Below, piece by piece: positions 17,325-27,171 of a stretch of 64,000 bases of DNA. Made by a program: the position numbers and the translations under genes. The notes below the pieces were generated by a model. The model searched no databases. It saw only the letters and a program-made list of their open reading frames with translations, and had not been told where the DNA came from. Every line of letters starts with the position of its first letter. Positions within the stretch are counted from its first letter, which is position 1. Source of the DNA: Kushneria avicenniae (GTDB taxonomy: Bacteria; Pseudomonadota; Gammaproteobacteria; Pseudomonadales; Halomonadaceae); assembly GCF_900112585.1 (NCBI RefSeq), contig NZ_FOLY01000004.1, forward strand, positions 62,001 to 126,000. Reading direction: 5' to 3'.

Positions 17325-18828
17325 GCTTTCTCTCCTGCACTCGGCGAATGATCATGTCCCTGCCTACCGGGGAAACGACGGCATTGACCAGTAAAATGGC
17401 AATACCCATGCCCATCAGGCTGACAAATATCCAGGGTCTGGACAGTGACCACAGGGAAATCCCCAGCCCCTGATAGAGCAGCAGCATCAGCGCCGTGGTA
17501 ACCGCACAGGGCAGCACATCGCGGGTCATCCAGTCACAATGAATGCCCGGGGCAAATCTTGCGTGCACGAAGGGCGTCCAGAGCAGAAACGAGAGCAGGC
17601 GAAAAGCACACCAGGCGACAGCCACACCGATGGCCTGCCACTGCCAGGCGGCCACCACGACCACCGGTACCACGATCAGAACGGAGACCGTATTGTAGAT
17701 GACATGCAGGCGCAGCCGGCCGTGGGCGTACTGGAGATAATACTGAAAGGCGCCGATGGCAAGCAGACCATTGCCCAGCGCATACCAGAGCAGAATGGGC
17801 GCCCCCCATTGGGCGGCCTCCATGTTGCCGGTCCAGGCATACAGCAGCTGCCCGCCGTAGAGCGCCACCATGCCGGCCACCGGCAGCAGCGTGGCGGCAA
17901 TGAACTGGGATGCATGCCGGTAAAGCCGCAGCATCTGCGCCTCTTCCTGGCTGGCCAGAAGCCCCGTCATCCGCGGCATCAGGGCGCGACTGATCGGCAT
18001 GGTCAGCGTCATGATGGCATTGGCCACCACCACCACGAGAGTGAAATAGCCATACTCCGACAGCGGCAGAAACGACGACAGCAGCAACTTGTCGAGCTGC
18101 GTCATCAGTACCCAGATACCGGCCGTATAGGCTACACCGCCGGCAAAGGGCAGCACCGGGCGCAGCACCGCCCATGAAAACCCCTGCCACTGCTCGTGCC
18201 CGCCCAGCAGGCGATAGAACATCACGCCCAGCACCACCAGTTCCAGCAGCGCAATCACGATCTGATATTCGAAATAGGCACTGGGTTGCGTGCTGACAAA
18301 CTGCAGGATCAGCAAAACGCCCACAAATTTGCAGGTCGCGATCACGACATTGACCACATTCAGCGACACCTGACGCTCCAGCCCCTGGATGCCGCTTCGA
18401 TATAGTGATGCCACCCAGCGCATGCCGACCATGAGCCCCATGAGCACGATGCACCAGGTCACCTCATCGTGAGATAGCGTCTCGACCTTGAGCCAGTGCG
18501 CGGCGAGCCAGTCACTGCCCAGCGTGATCGATACCATTATCACGACCGCCAGACCCAGAAACACGATCTCGAGACTTCTCACCAGCCCTCGAAGCTGCTG
18601 CCACTGCTCGCCCTGATGGGTCGCCGCCCTGGCCGTCTCGCGGGAAAGCGTGGGCGACATGCCCATATCAAACAGACCAAGCCATGCCTGTAAAACGATA
18701 AAGAATCCGACCAGCCCGTAGGCTTCTTCACCCATCCAGGCCAGATAAAAAGGATAAACCACGATACCGATCAGCGTGGTGTAAAGCTGACCGGCATAGT
18801 TGGCAAGCGCGTTGGCCTTGACCGACAC
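17305..18828 (-). CDS. Oligosaccharide flippase (Wzx/PST-like)
   Basis: A 507-residue protein with about 12-14 membrane segments, of the polysaccharide-transport branch of the MATE/MOP superfamily, which moves lipid-linked sugars across the inner membrane. The N-terminal segment ANYAGQLYTTLIGIVVYPFY and the following GLFDMGMSPTLSRETAR are typical. The start is GTG, with AGGAG 8 bases upstream. It lies between the ATP-grasp and glycosyltransferase genes. No polymerase or initiating phosphoglycosyltransferase is visible nearby, so it may serve a lipid-linked single sugar or a pathway finished elsewhere. Confidence 0.82.
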   Translation of the reverse strand: MSVKANALANYAGQLYTTLIGIVVYPFYLAWMGEEAYGLVGFFIVLQAWLGLFDMGMSPTLSRETARAATHQGEQWQQLRGLVRSLEIVFLGLAVVIMVSITLGSDWLAAHWLKVETLSHDEVTWCIVLMGLMVGMRWVASLYRSGIQGLERQVSLNVVNVVIATCKFVGVLLILQFVSTQPSAYFEYQIVIALLELVVLGVMFYRLLGGHEQWQGFSWAVLRPVLPFAGGVAYTAGIWVLMTQLDKLLLSSFLPLSEYGYFTLVVVVANAIMTLTMPISRALMPRMTGLLASQEEAQMLRLYRHASQFIAATLLPVAGMVALYGGQLLYAWTGNMEAAQWGAPILLWYALGNGLLAIGAFQYYLQYAHGRLRLHVIYNTVSVLIVVPVVVVAAWQWQAIGVAVAWCAFRLLSFLLWTPFVHARFAPGIHCDWMTRDVLPCAVTTALMLLLYQGLGISLWSLSRPWIFVSLMGMGIAILLVNAVVSPVGRDMIIRRVQERKHARATH

Positions 18829-18857
18829 GTCATACTCCTGTCAAACGAAACCGTGGG

Positions 18858-19901
18858 TCATGTAGCTCGAACGTTTCGAACCGGATCCGGTGCCTGCATG
18901 GGGGTCAGCGCCTTGAGTCCAAAGGTCCCGACGCGAGCTACGGCAGGCGCCGCTGGCAGCCCGAGTGCAAGACGCACCAGCATATCAGGATAGTTCGCGC
19001 CGGCCAGATGCGAGAAGGGATAGCCGCCGCCGAAGCGGGCGTTGAATTCGATCACGGCCAGGCGATCGCCACTGACCATGACGTCAACATCCAGATTGCC
19101 CACATGGCCCAGTTGACGGCCCAGACGCTCGCCCAGTCGCATCAGGGCCGGCATGTCGACGACCTCGGCCACATCTGTCTCTCCGGAGCGCATGCGTACC
19201 TTGCGCTTGACGGTGGTCACCACATGATGGCCTTCAAGGTCATTGAAGACATCGAGACCGTACTCCTGCCCCGGCACGCCTTCTTGGATCAGTACCTCTC
19301 CATGACCGTCCTTCTCGAGGACGCGATCTTCCATCATCGTGAGATAACTGCGGGCAATGGCGCGACGGGTATGTTCGTAAAAGAAAGTCAGCTCATGGGC
19401 GTCACGGGCTGTCTGCACCCCGATGGACCCCATGCCCCAGCGGGGTTTCACAAACAGCGGCCAGCGCACCTCGCCGGCCTCGACAGCCTTCAGCGCCGAT
19501 GACAGCGTGGCCCAGGTACGCGGCCCGTCGAAACCGTGCTCCTGCAAAAAGATCTGGGTGCGCCACTTGTCATTGGCAATATCGACCACCGCCTCGTTGG
19601 AGACGGCGACCCTGATGTCATGCTCGGCAAATCGCGCCCGGGCGGCACTGAGAAACGGCAGATCGATATCAAACAGCGAGACCACCAGCCCGACATCCTC
19701 CTTGATGGCGATCTCCAGCAGCGCCTCGATGTAGCCGGGGTCATTGACCGCAGGCACTTCATGGGCACGGTCGGCACGCCACATGCCATCGGTCATGGGG
19801 TCGCTGTTGGCCGCGATGACACGCCCCTGTCCGGCAAGCGCCTCGCGAAAGTAGTCCACGAGGTAACCGCGTCGACCGACGCAGGACAACAGTACGTTCA
19901 T
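18858..19901 (-). CDS. ATP-grasp ligase (CarB-like) in the sugar operon
   Basis: A 347-residue single-chain ATP-grasp protein. The N-terminal Rossmann-like part begins MNVLLSCVGRRGYLVDYF; the ATP-grasp core includes WPLFVKPRWGMGSIGV (about 147-162), LIQEGVPGQEYGLDVF and the metal-binding VIEFNARFGGGYPFSH (about 291-306). Such proteins are often labelled carbamoyl-phosphate-synthase-like but are generic carboxylate-amine ligases. In this operon it could join an amino or hydroxy acid to the amino sugar made by the aminotransferase. That is inference; the substrate is unknown. It lies 29 bp from the flippase gene and 39 bp from the GNAT gene. Confidence 0.78.
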   Translation of the reverse strand: MNVLLSCVGRRGYLVDYFREALAGQGRVIAANSDPMTDGMWRADRAHEVPAVNDPGYIEALLEIAIKEDVGLVVSLFDIDLPFLSAARARFAEHDIRVAVSNEAVVDIANDKWRTQIFLQEHGFDGPRTWATLSSALKAVEAGEVRWPLFVKPRWGMGSIGVQTARDAHELTFFYEHTRRAIARSYLTMMEDRVLEKDGHGEVLIQEGVPGQEYGLDVFNDLEGHHVVTTVKRKVRMRSGETDVAEVVDMPALMRLGERLGRQLGHVGNLDVDVMVSGDRLAVIEFNARFGGGYPFSHLAGANYPDMLVRLALGLPAAPAVARVGTFGLKALTPMQAPDPVRNVRAT

Positions 19902-19940
19902 GAGCCCTCCCTGGGCGAGCCGCCGTGACGGTATAAAGCG

Positions 19941-20441
19941 CTAGCGGGCATGATCGGATCGATCCATGAGCGGCATGGTCAGCTGCAGCGACTCAACGCC
20001 CCACTCGTTGGTTTCCACCCGCTCGACCACAAACCCCATCTCTTCATAGAAGGCCAGAATTTTGCCCCGATGCCATGTTCTGGCGCGCAGATCATGCATG
20101 CCGGCCTGCCGACAGGATTCGATACCCATCGTCAGCAGCGGTCGCGCAATGCCGCTGCCCCGATACTCCGGCAGTACGCCGATAAAGGTGGCATAGGCCT
20201 GATGGTGCGCCCGGTCATTGGCGTAGCAGGCGATGGCACCCACCACTTCCTCACCGTCCAGCACGTAGTCTACCTCGGCCAGACGCAGCAGCTTGTCGAC
20301 ATAGTCAGGCAGGTGATGCTGCTCCGAAATGGGCGGCGTGAACTCCTTTTCGACCTGCTCGATAAAGCGCAGGAAGGCCTCGGGTGACAGGGCACGGTCG
20401 CGATGACGATGAAAGGCAAGTTCGGGGGCATCGTGGCTCAT
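19941..20441 (-). CDS. GNAT-family N-acetyltransferase
   Basis: A 166-residue GNAT acyltransferase. The acetyl-CoA-binding motif is seen as FIGVLPEYRGSGIARPLL (about 91-108), followed by the terminal FYEEMGF element. The ATG overlaps the stop of the aminotransferase gene (ATGA). Its likely role is N-acylation of the amino sugar produced by that aminotransferase, analogous to WecD acting after WecE. It could also acylate the amino-acid substrate of the ATP-grasp enzyme. Confidence 0.78.
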   Translation of the reverse strand: MSHDAPELAFHRHRDRALSPEAFLRFIEQVEKEFTPPISEQHHLPDYVDKLLRLAEVDYVLDGEEVVGAIACYANDRAHHQAYATFIGVLPEYRGSGIARPLLTMGIESCRQAGMHDLRARTWHRGKILAFYEEMGFVVERVETNEWGVESLQLTMPLMDRSDHAR

Positions 20442-21523
20442 GCGGTCTCCAGTAGCAGGGCATCTTCAAGGTGGCGCATGACCTGCTCGGCATCCTCACC
20501 GGTCATGGCCACAAAATTGGGCAGACAGAGCACGCGCGAGGCGACATCTTCCGCCACGGGCATGGCGGGCGCGACTCCGCTCACGGCCTCGACCCGGTTG
20601 AGCGCCGGATAAAAATAGCGCCGCGGGTGGATATCGCGCTCGGCCAGATGGTGCATCACGTTTTCAAGCTGCGCTTCGCTACGCAGCAGTATGGGGTAAT
20701 AGGCGTGATTGATGTCAGCTCCCGGCACCAGCCCCGGTCGCACAACCTCAAGGCCCCTGTCGTCAATCCACTGATCATAGATAGCGGCAATGTCGGCCCG
20801 GCTGGCGAGAATATGATCAAGCCAGGGCCAGAGGGCCAGACCCATTGCCGCGTGCGCCTCGGAGCCCTTGGCGTTGATGCCTGCCCCGCCCGTCTGTCCG
20901 AAGGCCCGCAGTGACGCAATGCGCTCGCCAATCTCGGCGCTGCGGGTAAAGAGCGCCCCGCCCTCGATGGTGTGAAAGAGCTTGGTTGCATGGAAGCTGG
21001 TGATACTGATATCACCATAATCCAGCAGGCTGCGGCCAAGATGATGTGATCCAAAGGCGTGCGCGCCATCGTAGATGACTTTCAGACCGTACCGGCGAGC
21101 AACGGCCTCGATGGACTCGACGTCACAGGGATGACCATAGATATGCGTGGCCAGAATGGCGGAGGTGGCCGGCGTAATCGCCGCCTCGATGCGGGCCGGA
21201 TCAAGCGTCAGCGTCTGCGGATCGATATCGACAAACACCGGCGACAGGTCTTCCCACAACAGCGCATTGAGCGTTGCTACAAAGGAAAACGGCGTCGTGA
21301 TGACCTCGCCTTCCAGCGCCAGCGCCTTGAACGCCAGCTGCAGGGCCAGCGTGCCGTTGGCCACAAAATGGCAATGCTCAATATCCAGCCACGTCTGTAG
21401 ATGCCGTTCGAAGGACTGCACCAGCGGCCCGTGGTTGGTCAGCCACTGACGTGCAAACATGTCGTTGATATAGCGCTGATAGTCCGCTTCCGGGGGCAGG
21501 AAGGGACGCGTAAAGGGAATCAT
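20438..21523 (-). CDS. DegT/DnrJ/EryC1-type sugar aminotransferase
   Basis: A 361-residue PLP-dependent aminotransferase that converts a dTDP-keto-deoxy sugar to an amino sugar. PLP residues are visible: D152 in YDGAHAFG and the Schiff-base lysine K181 in [10 protein letters not shown], followed by EGGALF. The HATK-FHT-EGGA form resembles VioA-type 4-aminotransferases more than WecE, but I cannot fix the position aminated. No 3,4-ketoisomerase (FdtA-like) is present, which favours amination at C4 of dTDP-4-keto-6-deoxyglucose. Four-base overlaps join it to rmlA upstream and the GNAT gene downstream. Confidence 0.85.
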   Translation of the reverse strand: MIPFTRPFLPPEADYQRYINDMFARQWLTNHGPLVQSFERHLQTWLDIEHCHFVANGTLALQLAFKALALEGEVITTPFSFVATLNALLWEDLSPVFVDIDPQTLTLDPARIEAAITPATSAILATHIYGHPCDVESIEAVARRYGLKVIYDGAHAFGSHHLGRSLLDYGDISITSFHATKLFHTIEGGALFTRSAEIGERIASLRAFGQTGGAGINAKGSEAHAAMGLALWPWLDHILASRADIAAIYDQWIDDRGLEVVRPGLVPGADINHAYYPILLRSEAQLENVMHHLAERDIHPRRYFYPALNRVEAVSGVAPAMPVAEDVASRVLCLPNFVAMTGEDAEQVMRHLEDALLLETA

Positions 21524-22389
21524 GCTGACTCCAGCAGCGAGATCAGATACTGCCCATAGCCGTTTTTCTCCAGTGCACGCCCCTGCCTCATCAGGGCATC
21601 GCCATCGATCCAGCCGTTGCGCCAGGCGATCTCTTCGAGACAGGCCACCTTGTAGCCCTGACGCTTCTCGATGGTTTCAACGAACTGTGCAGCTTCCAGC
21701 AGGCTTTCGTGGGTGCCGGTATCAAGCCAGGCAAACCCGCGCCCCAGCAGCTCGACGTTGAGATCCCCGCGCGCCATGTAAGCCTGATTGACGCTGGTAA
21801 TCTCGAGCTCGCCGCGGTCGGAGGGTGTCACTTCACGAGCGATGTCGACGACATCGTTGTCATAGAAGTAGAGCCCAGTGACGGCGTAACGTGACTTGGG
21901 CTGTTTCGGCTTCTCCTCCAGCGACAGCACACGCTGATCGCTGTCAAATTCGACGACACCGAAGCGCTCCGGATCACGCACCTGATAACCGAATATGGTG
22001 GCGCCGCTGCTGCGCCTGGCCGCACGTCTGAGACGCGGCACGAAGCCGTGTCCATAGAAGATGTTGTCGCCCAGAATCAGACAGACATTGTCATTGCCGA
22101 TAAACGACTCGCCGATCAGAAACGCCTGTGCCAGCCCGTCCGGGCTTGGCTGAGCGGCGTATTCGATCGACAGGCCGAAGCGCTCGCCATCCCCCAGCAG
22201 ACGCCTGAACAGGGGCTGTTCAACCGGGGTGGTGATGATCAGCACCTCCCGGATACCCGCCAGCATCAGTATCGACAGCGGGTAGTAGATCATCGGTTTG
22301 TCGTGAATGGGCAGAAGCTGCTTCGAGACGCCAAGCGTCAGCGGATACAGGCGCGTGCCGCTGCCGCCGGCCAGAATGATGCCTTTCAT
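21520..22389 (-). CDS. rmlA: Glucose-1-phosphate thymidylyltransferase RmlA
   Basis: RmlA makes dTDP-glucose from dTTP and glucose-1-phosphate. The 289-residue protein begins [18 protein letters not shown], the nucleotide-binding loop; KPMIYYPLS and [10 protein letters not shown] (about 107-116) are diagnostic. The start at 22389 overlaps the rmlB stop as ATGA; an in-frame upstream extension of 19 codons lies inside rmlB and is rejected. It supplies the substrate for RmlB next to it. No rmlC or rmlD is present, so rhamnose is not the product of this operon. Confidence 0.95.
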   Translation of the reverse strand: MKGIILAGGSGTRLYPLTLGVSKQLLPIHDKPMIYYPLSILMLAGIREVLIITTPVEQPLFRRLLGDGERFGLSIEYAAQPSPDGLAQAFLIGESFIGNDNVCLILGDNIFYGHGFVPRLRRAARRSSGATIFGYQVRDPERFGVVEFDSDQRVLSLEEKPKQPKSRYAVTGLYFYDNDVVDIAREVTPSDRGELEITSVNQAYMARGDLNVELLGRGFAWLDTGTHESLLEAAQFVETIEKRQGYKVACLEEIAWRNGWIDGDALMRQGRALEKNGYGQYLISLLESA

Positions 22390-23456
22390 ATCGTCGCTCC
22401 CAGTCCATGACGCTGGCGGGTATCCGCATTCTCGACGCCCTGACACCAGTCACCGTGACTCAGAAACCACCGCACGGTCTTTTCGATGCCGCTTTCAAAG
22501 CTTTCCCGGGGGCGCCAGCCAAGCTCGCGCTCGATATGCGAAGCATCGATGGCATAGCGACGGTCGTGCCCGGGGCGGTCTGCGACGTGTGTAATCAGGT
22601 CATGAAAGCGACCGACGCCTTCCGGATGCGGCACTTCCAGACGTTCGAGCACATCGCAGATGGTGGTCACCACATCGATATTGCGGCGCTCCTCGTGACC
22701 ACCGATGTTGTAGCTGCTGCCGATGGCGCCCTGATGCATGACCCGATGAAGCGCGCGGGCATGATCCTCGACGAACAGCCAGTCGCGGATCTGATGCCCC
22801 TCTCCGTAAACCGGAATTGCACGCCCCTGAATGGCATTGAGAATGACCAGTGGAATCAGCTTTTCCGGAAAATGCCACGGCCCATAGTTGTTCGAGCAGT
22901 TCGTGATCAGGGTCGGCAGCCCGTAGGTACGCTGCCAGGCGCGCACCAGATGATCGGCACTGGCCTTGCTGGCGGCATAGGGCGAGCTGGGCGCATAGGG
23001 GGAGGTTTCACTGAAGGGGGCGGCGTCCGATGCAAGATCGCCGAATACCTCATCGGTTGACACATGATGAAAGCGAAAACGCTCGCGGCGTCCGCCTTCG
23101 AGGCCTTCATACCAGTTGCGCGCGGCTTCCAGCAGGTTAAAGACACCCACGATATTGGTATCGATAAAGACAGCCGGGCCGTCGATGGAACGATCCACAT
23201 GTGACTCGGCCGCCAGATGCACCACGATATCCGGCTGCCAGGTCGAGAACAGCCGATCCAGCGCCGGGCGATCACGAATGTCGACCTGCTCCAGTCGATA
23301 ACGAGGATTCTGATCAATATCCTGCAGGGTGGCGGTGTGTCCGGCATAGGTCAGACAGTCAACGTTGATGATACGACACGTATCATGGGCGATCAGATGA
23401 CGTATCAGCGCCGAGCCGATAAATCCGGCGCCCCCGGTAACCATAACTGTCTGCAT
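22386..23456 (-). CDS. rmlB: dTDP-glucose 4,6-dehydratase RmlB
   Basis: RmlB converts dTDP-glucose to dTDP-4-keto-6-deoxyglucose with bound NAD+. The 356-residue extended SDR has the NAD motif GGAGFIG (8-14), the catalytic STDEVFGD region and the YAASK motif (Y and K of the catalytic pair). It is the first gene of the seven-gene leftward operon. The 250-bp AT-rich stretch upstream presumably carries the promoter, but I could not assign boxes with confidence. Confidence 0.95.
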   Translation of the reverse strand: MQTVMVTGGAGFIGSALIRHLIAHDTCRIINVDCLTYAGHTATLQDIDQNPRYRLEQVDIRDRPALDRLFSTWQPDIVVHLAAESHVDRSIDGPAVFIDTNIVGVFNLLEAARNWYEGLEGGRRERFRFHHVSTDEVFGDLASDAAPFSETSPYAPSSPYAASKASADHLVRAWQRTYGLPTLITNCSNNYGPWHFPEKLIPLVILNAIQGRAIPVYGEGHQIRDWLFVEDHARALHRVMHQGAIGSSYNIGGHEERRNIDVVTTICDVLERLEVPHPEGVGRFHDLITHVADRPGHDRRYAIDASHIERELGWRPRESFESGIEKTVRWFLSHGDWCQGVENADTRQRHGLGATI

Positions 23457-23906
23457 GATTCTCGATCCCTTGATCCCATCCCATCGATCCGCCCTTCAGG
23501 GATCATGAATCGAGAGAATGGTCATCCGTGGCAGTCTGTCCGATGTCGCGTATTATTAACACGACATAATATTAACCACTGAAAGTTCAGACAGCATTTA
23601 TTGCGTTATAAAACCGAGAATAGACAAATAAAACGCTTATTGATTGTGCTGAAACAATCGTGAATTACCAGGCTTTCGGCAGACTGACAGACTCTTGCAC
23701 TTGATAATCATAAAAGAATGACGATTCCCAGGAGTTTCTCATAAAAAAAGCGCGCCCGTTGACATCAAGGGCGCGCTTTTTTGGAGGCTTTATCATTCAA
23801 CAATGTTTAAGTGCTATATATAAGTCAACGCAGGTTCAGAATCGTTTAAAACAGTTTATATCCACCAGAACCGAACAAACGTTAATTGATCACTGTTTTA
23901 AAGTAA
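23457..23906. promoter_or_regulatory. Intergenic region upstream of rmlB, with a terminator
   Basis: This 450-bp AT-rich gap holds the end of the DUF3429 transcript (terminator at 23743-23782) and, nearer 23457, the presumed rmlB promoter. I looked for a JUMPstart/ops element (GGCGGTAG) and did not see one. No coding sequence is supported. Confidence 0.45.
23743..23782 (-). terminator. Strong bidirectional terminator after the DUF3429 gene
   Basis: GCGCGCCC / GGGCGCGC is a perfect 8-bp G/C stem extended by A/T tracts on both sides, with an 11-base loop. The flanking A7 and T6 runs make it active in both directions; its natural role is ending the leftward DUF3429 transcript. Confidence 0.9.
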
Positions 23907-24365
23907 CTATGCCAGCATGAGTAACAACAGAATGGACAGATGCGAGACAACCACGACCACGGTCAGCAGCGTACGAAGCGAGGTATACCAGGCGGGCAGG
24001 CGCTCCACGCTATCACTCTGCGCTTCATAGAGCCGAATCAACAGAAAACCGGTCATCAGTGCCAGCAGGGAGAACTGCGGACTGAGCATCAGCGCCGGCC
24101 AGGCCAGCAGTGACGGCGCCATGGCCACCACCATGCGAGAGCTGAAGTGATGGCTGCTCTCATGATCGAGACTCATGGCCACCCCCCAGTGTATGCCGCC
24201 CAGAAATGACAGGATCACGGCGCTGTAATAGAGAAATGCCTGCAGCGCGATCCCCTGCCAGCCGGGGAGTGACAGCACGACAACCCCGGCAAGACCTACA
24301 AAGGGGATCAGCCCCGCGATACCCAAGAGCCAGGGTAGTGTTGCAACCTTTTTTCCAGACAGCAT
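23907..24365 (-). CDS. DUF3429-family membrane protein
   Basis: A 152-residue inner-membrane protein with about five hydrophobic segments (LPWLLGIAGLIPFVG, an ILSFLGGIHWGVAMSL segment and others). The FLGGIHWG motif and size match DUF3429, a proteobacterial family without known function. An upstream in-frame TTG (24407) would add 14 residues; the ATG at 24365 gives the family-like start, but its ribosome site is weak. It sits at the downstream end of the first Mrp operon, 63 bp after mrpG, and might be cotranscribed with it. Confidence 0.72.
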   Translation of the reverse strand: MLSGKKVATLPWLLGIAGLIPFVGLAGVVVLSLPGWQGIALQAFLYYSAVILSFLGGIHWGVAMSLDHESSHHFSSRMVVAMAPSLLAWPALMLSPQFSLLALMTGFLLIRLYEAQSDSVERLPAWYTSLRTLLTVVVVVSHLSILLLLMLA

Positions 24366-24428
24366 GGTGGGATCAATATCCAAAAAGTGGTAGCAACAGA
24401 ATAGCAATGCCCGGCGTCTGACGATATG

Positions 24429-24869
24429 TCAGGCTCTGGTGTCGGAGCCCCCCTTCCCGCTTTCACTGCCACCGTCGTTCGGCGCGTCAGTCTCCGCGCC
24501 CCTTGCCGTCTTTTTCAGACCGCTGTGCAGACGATGGCTCAAAGGATTGTAATTGGGCCGCAGCTCATCCTTGGAGGTTCCTTTCCAGAGCTCGATGCCG
24601 ACAAAATAGCCGGCGCGGCCGATGGCGTGCGCCGCCACGGGCGCGGTCATCAGCACAAAGAAGGTGATGGCAATCGTACGAGCAAACACGACCTCTTCAA
24701 GAAAGTGCAGCGCCACGCCTGCCATCAGCAGCATGACGCCCAGAGAGGCGCCCTTGGTAGAGGCATGCATACGGGTCAAGAGATCCGGCAGCCGGACAAT
24801 GCCGAGCGCGGCAACAAACATGAAAAGGGAGCCGGCCAGCAGCAACAGGCCCTGAAGCAGTTCAATCAT
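24429..24869 (-). CDS. mrpG: Mrp Na+/H+ antiporter subunit G (operon 1)
   Basis: A 146-residue subunit with three membrane segments and a hydrophilic C-terminal tail of about 50 residues. RLPDLLTRMHASTKGASLG (about 28-46) is the MrpG/MnhG/PhaG signature. The start at 24869 is inside the last codons of mrpF; the preceding in-frame alternative start is not needed. It is the last subunit gene of the leftward A-B-C-D-E-F-G operon. The charged tail, ending SGKGGSDTRA, is longer than in many homologues. Confidence 0.92.
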   Translation of the reverse strand: MIELLQGLLLLAGSLFMFVAALGIVRLPDLLTRMHASTKGASLGVMLLMAGVALHFLEEVVFARTIAITFFVLMTAPVAAHAIGRAGYFVGIELWKGTSKDELRPNYNPLSHRLHSGLKKTARGAETDAPNDGGSESGKGGSDTRA

Positions 24870-25131
24870 CCCGACGCCCTCCTCGCTCCAGAAAACGGGC
24901 AAATCCGATGGTGGCCAGAAAGGACATCAATGCCACGACAATGGCGACATCCAGAAAGCTGGTCTCGTCGCTTTGCAGCGCATGGATGCCGATAATGCCG
25001 ACAATGATCATCGACAAAAGCTCCAGCGCCACGACCCGGTCCGGCAGGCTGGGGCCGATCACCATGCGCACAAAGCAGAGCACCATGGAGACGGACAGAA
25101 TGGCAAAACTCAGATGGGTCAGTATCTGCAT
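24862..25131 (-). CDS. mrpF: Mrp Na+/H+ antiporter subunit F (operon 1)
   Basis: An 89-residue, three-helix subunit with the conserved VIGPSLPDRVVALEL loop (about 24-38), which is the MrpF/PhaF signature. It overlaps mrpG by 8 bases and lies 31 bp after mrpE. In the assembled complex, F is one of the small subunits packed between the A and D antiporter modules. Confidence 0.93.
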   Translation of the reverse strand: MQILTHLSFAILSVSMVLCFVRMVIGPSLPDRVVALELLSMIIVGIIGIHALQSDETSFLDVAIVVALMSFLATIGFARFLERGGRRDD

Positions 25132-25162
25132 GCGTTCCTCATCGTGTTCACGGTGGTCACGA

Positions 25163-25636
25163 TCATCGCAACACCGCCAGTGCCCGTCGCTCCATTTCGC
25201 GCAGATCGCCTCTCAGTGACTGCTCGTCATCCAGGAACATGGCATGAATGAACAGCACCCGACGGTCATCGGAGATGTCCAGACTCAGCGTGCCCGGCGT
25301 CAATGAGATCAGATTGGCCACAAACGCAATCTCGAGATCTGTCTTCGCCTCCAGTTCGAACGCGATCACGCCTGGCGTCATGTGCCATGGCGGCGTAACG
25401 ACGTCAAAGGCGACCTTGAAATTGGCCATGAACAGTTCACGCAGAAAATAAAAGACAAAGGACACGATCCGTGGCAGACGGGTGCCATACCCCTTTAAAC
25501 CGGGTAATTGATTCTGCAACAGCAATATGACCAGATAGCCGAAAGCCAGGCCGGTCAGCATCCCGCCCATGCTGAAATCACCGCTTAGCGCGATCCATGC
25601 CACCGCCAGCAGCAGATTGGATAAAAGCCCCGTCAT
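25163..25636 (-). CDS. mrpE: Mrp Na+/H+ antiporter subunit E (operon 1)
   Basis: A 157-residue subunit with two or three N-terminal membrane segments (to about residue 45) and a cytosolic C-terminal domain containing [15 protein letters not shown] and [10 protein letters not shown], typical of MrpE. The ATG overlaps the mrpD stop by four bases. E is required for full antiport activity in characterised systems. Confidence 0.93.
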   Translation of the reverse strand: MTGLLSNLLLAVAWIALSGDFSMGGMLTGLAFGYLVILLLQNQLPGLKGYGTRLPRIVSFVFYFLRELFMANFKVAFDVVTPPWHMTPGVIAFELEAKTDLEIAFVANLISLTPGTLSLDISDDRRVLFIHAMFLDDEQSLRGDLREMERRALAVLR

Positions 25637-27171
25637 GGCTGCTCTCCCAGAACGGCATCGATGTAGGCCTGCGGATCAAGAAGCTGCGCTGCAGACGCCT
25701 CTGCCACATCGTAAAGCAACTGACCATTGAGTCCGATGAACACCGTACAGGCTGCCAGCCCCACGACCGGCAGCAGCATCAGCCACAGGTGACGCGTGGC
25801 GACCGGCGCCATCGCTTTCGAGGCGTCCTCTTCTTCGGGCGCTTTTTTCCAGAACACCTCGGCCCAGATCTTGGTCATCGAGTAGAGCGTCAAAAGCCCG
25901 ACCAGCAGAGCAACCACCGTGATGGTGAAGTGGCCGGCCTCGATGCTGGCGCGAATCAGCACGAACTTGGCAAAAAAACCTGACAGCGGTGGCACGCCGG
26001 CCAGCGACAGCGCCGGGATCAGAAAAAGCACCCCCAGAAGCGGCCACGCCTTGTAGACACCGCCCAGTCGCTTGAGATCATGCGTCCCCTTCAATCGATA
26101 GACCACGCCACTGATCAAGAACAGATTGGTCTTCACGATGATGTGGTGAAGGATATAAAACACCCCGCCAACCAGCGCCAGCGGTGTAAAAAGGGCCAGC
26201 CCCATCATCATGTAGCCGATCTGGCTGACGATGTGAAAGGAAAGGATACGGCGAAATTCGAACTGCGCTGCTGCCCCCAGTACGCCTGTAATCATGGTCA
26301 GGCCGGCCCCCCACAGCAGAATCTCGTGGGTGAAATCCACCGACTGATTGAACATCAGGGTAAAGACACGGAACAGCGCATAAACGCCGACCTTGGTCAG
26401 AAGGCCTGCAAACAGTGCCGAGACGGCCACTGGAGGCGTGTGATAGGCCGCCGGCAGCCAGAAGAACAGCGGAAAGGCCGCCGGCAGCCAGAAGAACAGC
26501 GGAAAGGCCGCCGCCTTGATGCCAAACGAAATCATGAACATGACCGCGATCACATCGATCAGCGTATTGTCCTCGACCAGGGCAATGCGACGGGCAATGT
26601 CGGCCATGTTGAGTGTCCCCAGCAGGCCGTAAAGCAGTCCGATGGCGCTGAGGAAAATCACCGATGACAGCAGATTCAGTGTCACATATTTGATGGCCCC
26701 TTCCATCTGGGCACGCTCGCCGCCCAGAATCAGCAACGCGAAGGAGGCCAGCAGCATCACCTCAAACCAGACGTACAGATTGAAGATATCACCGGTCAGG
26801 AAGGCCCCTGCCACACCGGCCAGCAGCAGGTGCAGCAGCGGATAGTAGCCGAAGGTTTCATGACCACGCCCGATGGTCGGTAGTGAAAAGAGCGCCACGG
26901 CGAATCCGATAATGCCGGTCAGGACCACCATGATGGCACTCAGAAGATCCGCCACCAGCGTGATGCCAAAGGGCGCGGCCCAGCCGCCGGCATTCATGAT
27001 CACATATCCCTGAGACTGAACGCTGACAAAAAGCCAGATACCAACGCCCAGCAGCGCTGCCGTACCGGCAATGCCGATCAGACGCTGCATCAGACGCGAG
27101 CGCCAGAACGCCATCGACAGCGCGCCTGCCGTGAGGGGGATCAGTATGGGGAGTGCGACTTCCGGGCTCAC
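25633..27171 (-). CDS. mrpD: Mrp Na+/H+ antiporter subunit D (operon 1), with internal 10-residue duplication
   Basis: A 512-residue antiporter subunit of the complex I NuoM/N fold, GTG start, about 14 membrane segments. The conserved glutamate (E137 in VWFEVML) and channel lysine (K219 in GIKAAAFPL) are present. Directly after K219 the ten residues [10 protein letters not shown] occur twice in tandem (221-230 and 231-240); the operon-2 paralogue has a single copy (SAILPLYFWLP). Without the insert the protein would be 502 residues. The repeat lies in a helix next to the proton path, so the subunit may be impaired even though the frame is intact. Four-base overlaps link it to mrpC and mrpE. 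Confidence 0.93.
   Translation of the reverse strand: MSPEVALPILIPLTAGALSMAFWRSRLMQRLIGIAGTAALLGVGIWLFVSVQSQGYVIMNAGGWAAPFGITLVADLLSAIMVVLTGIIGFAVALFSLPTIGRGHETFGYYPLLHLLLAGVAGAFLTGDIFNLYVWFEVMLLASFALLILGGERAQMEGAIKYVTLNLLSSVIFLSAIGLLYGLLGTLNMADIARRIALVEDNTLIDVIAVMFMISFGIKAAAFPLFFWLPAAFPLFFWLPAAYHTPPVAVSALFAGLLTKVGVYALFRVFTLMFNQSVDFTHEILLWGAGLTMITGVLGAAAQFEFRRILSFHIVSQIGYMMMGLALFTPLALVGGVFYILHHIIVKTNLFLISGVVYRLKGTHDLKRLGGVYKAWPLLGVLFLIPALSLAGVPPLSGFFAKFVLIRASIEAGHFTITVVALLVGLLTLYSMTKIWAEVFWKKAPEEEDASKAMAPVATRHLWLMLLPVVGLAACTVFIGLNGQLLYDVAEASAAQLLDPQAYIDAVLGEQP
26445..26504. repeat. Perfect 30-bp tandem duplication inside mrpD
   Basis: Two identical 30-base units (26445-26474 and 26475-26504) start with AGGCCGCCGGCAGCCAGAAG; the next 9 bases (26505-26513, AGGCCGCCG) begin a third copy. 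The unit is in frame and encodes [10 protein letters not shown] on the minus strand. Complete identity of the copies suggests a recent slippage event or an assembly artefact. Confidence 0.97.

Noticed and set aside
16234-23906. Interpreting the rml operon as a rhamnose or complete O-antigen cluster
   Set aside because: rmlC, rmlD, a polymerase and an initiating transferase are all missing, so only an amino-sugar unit is supported.
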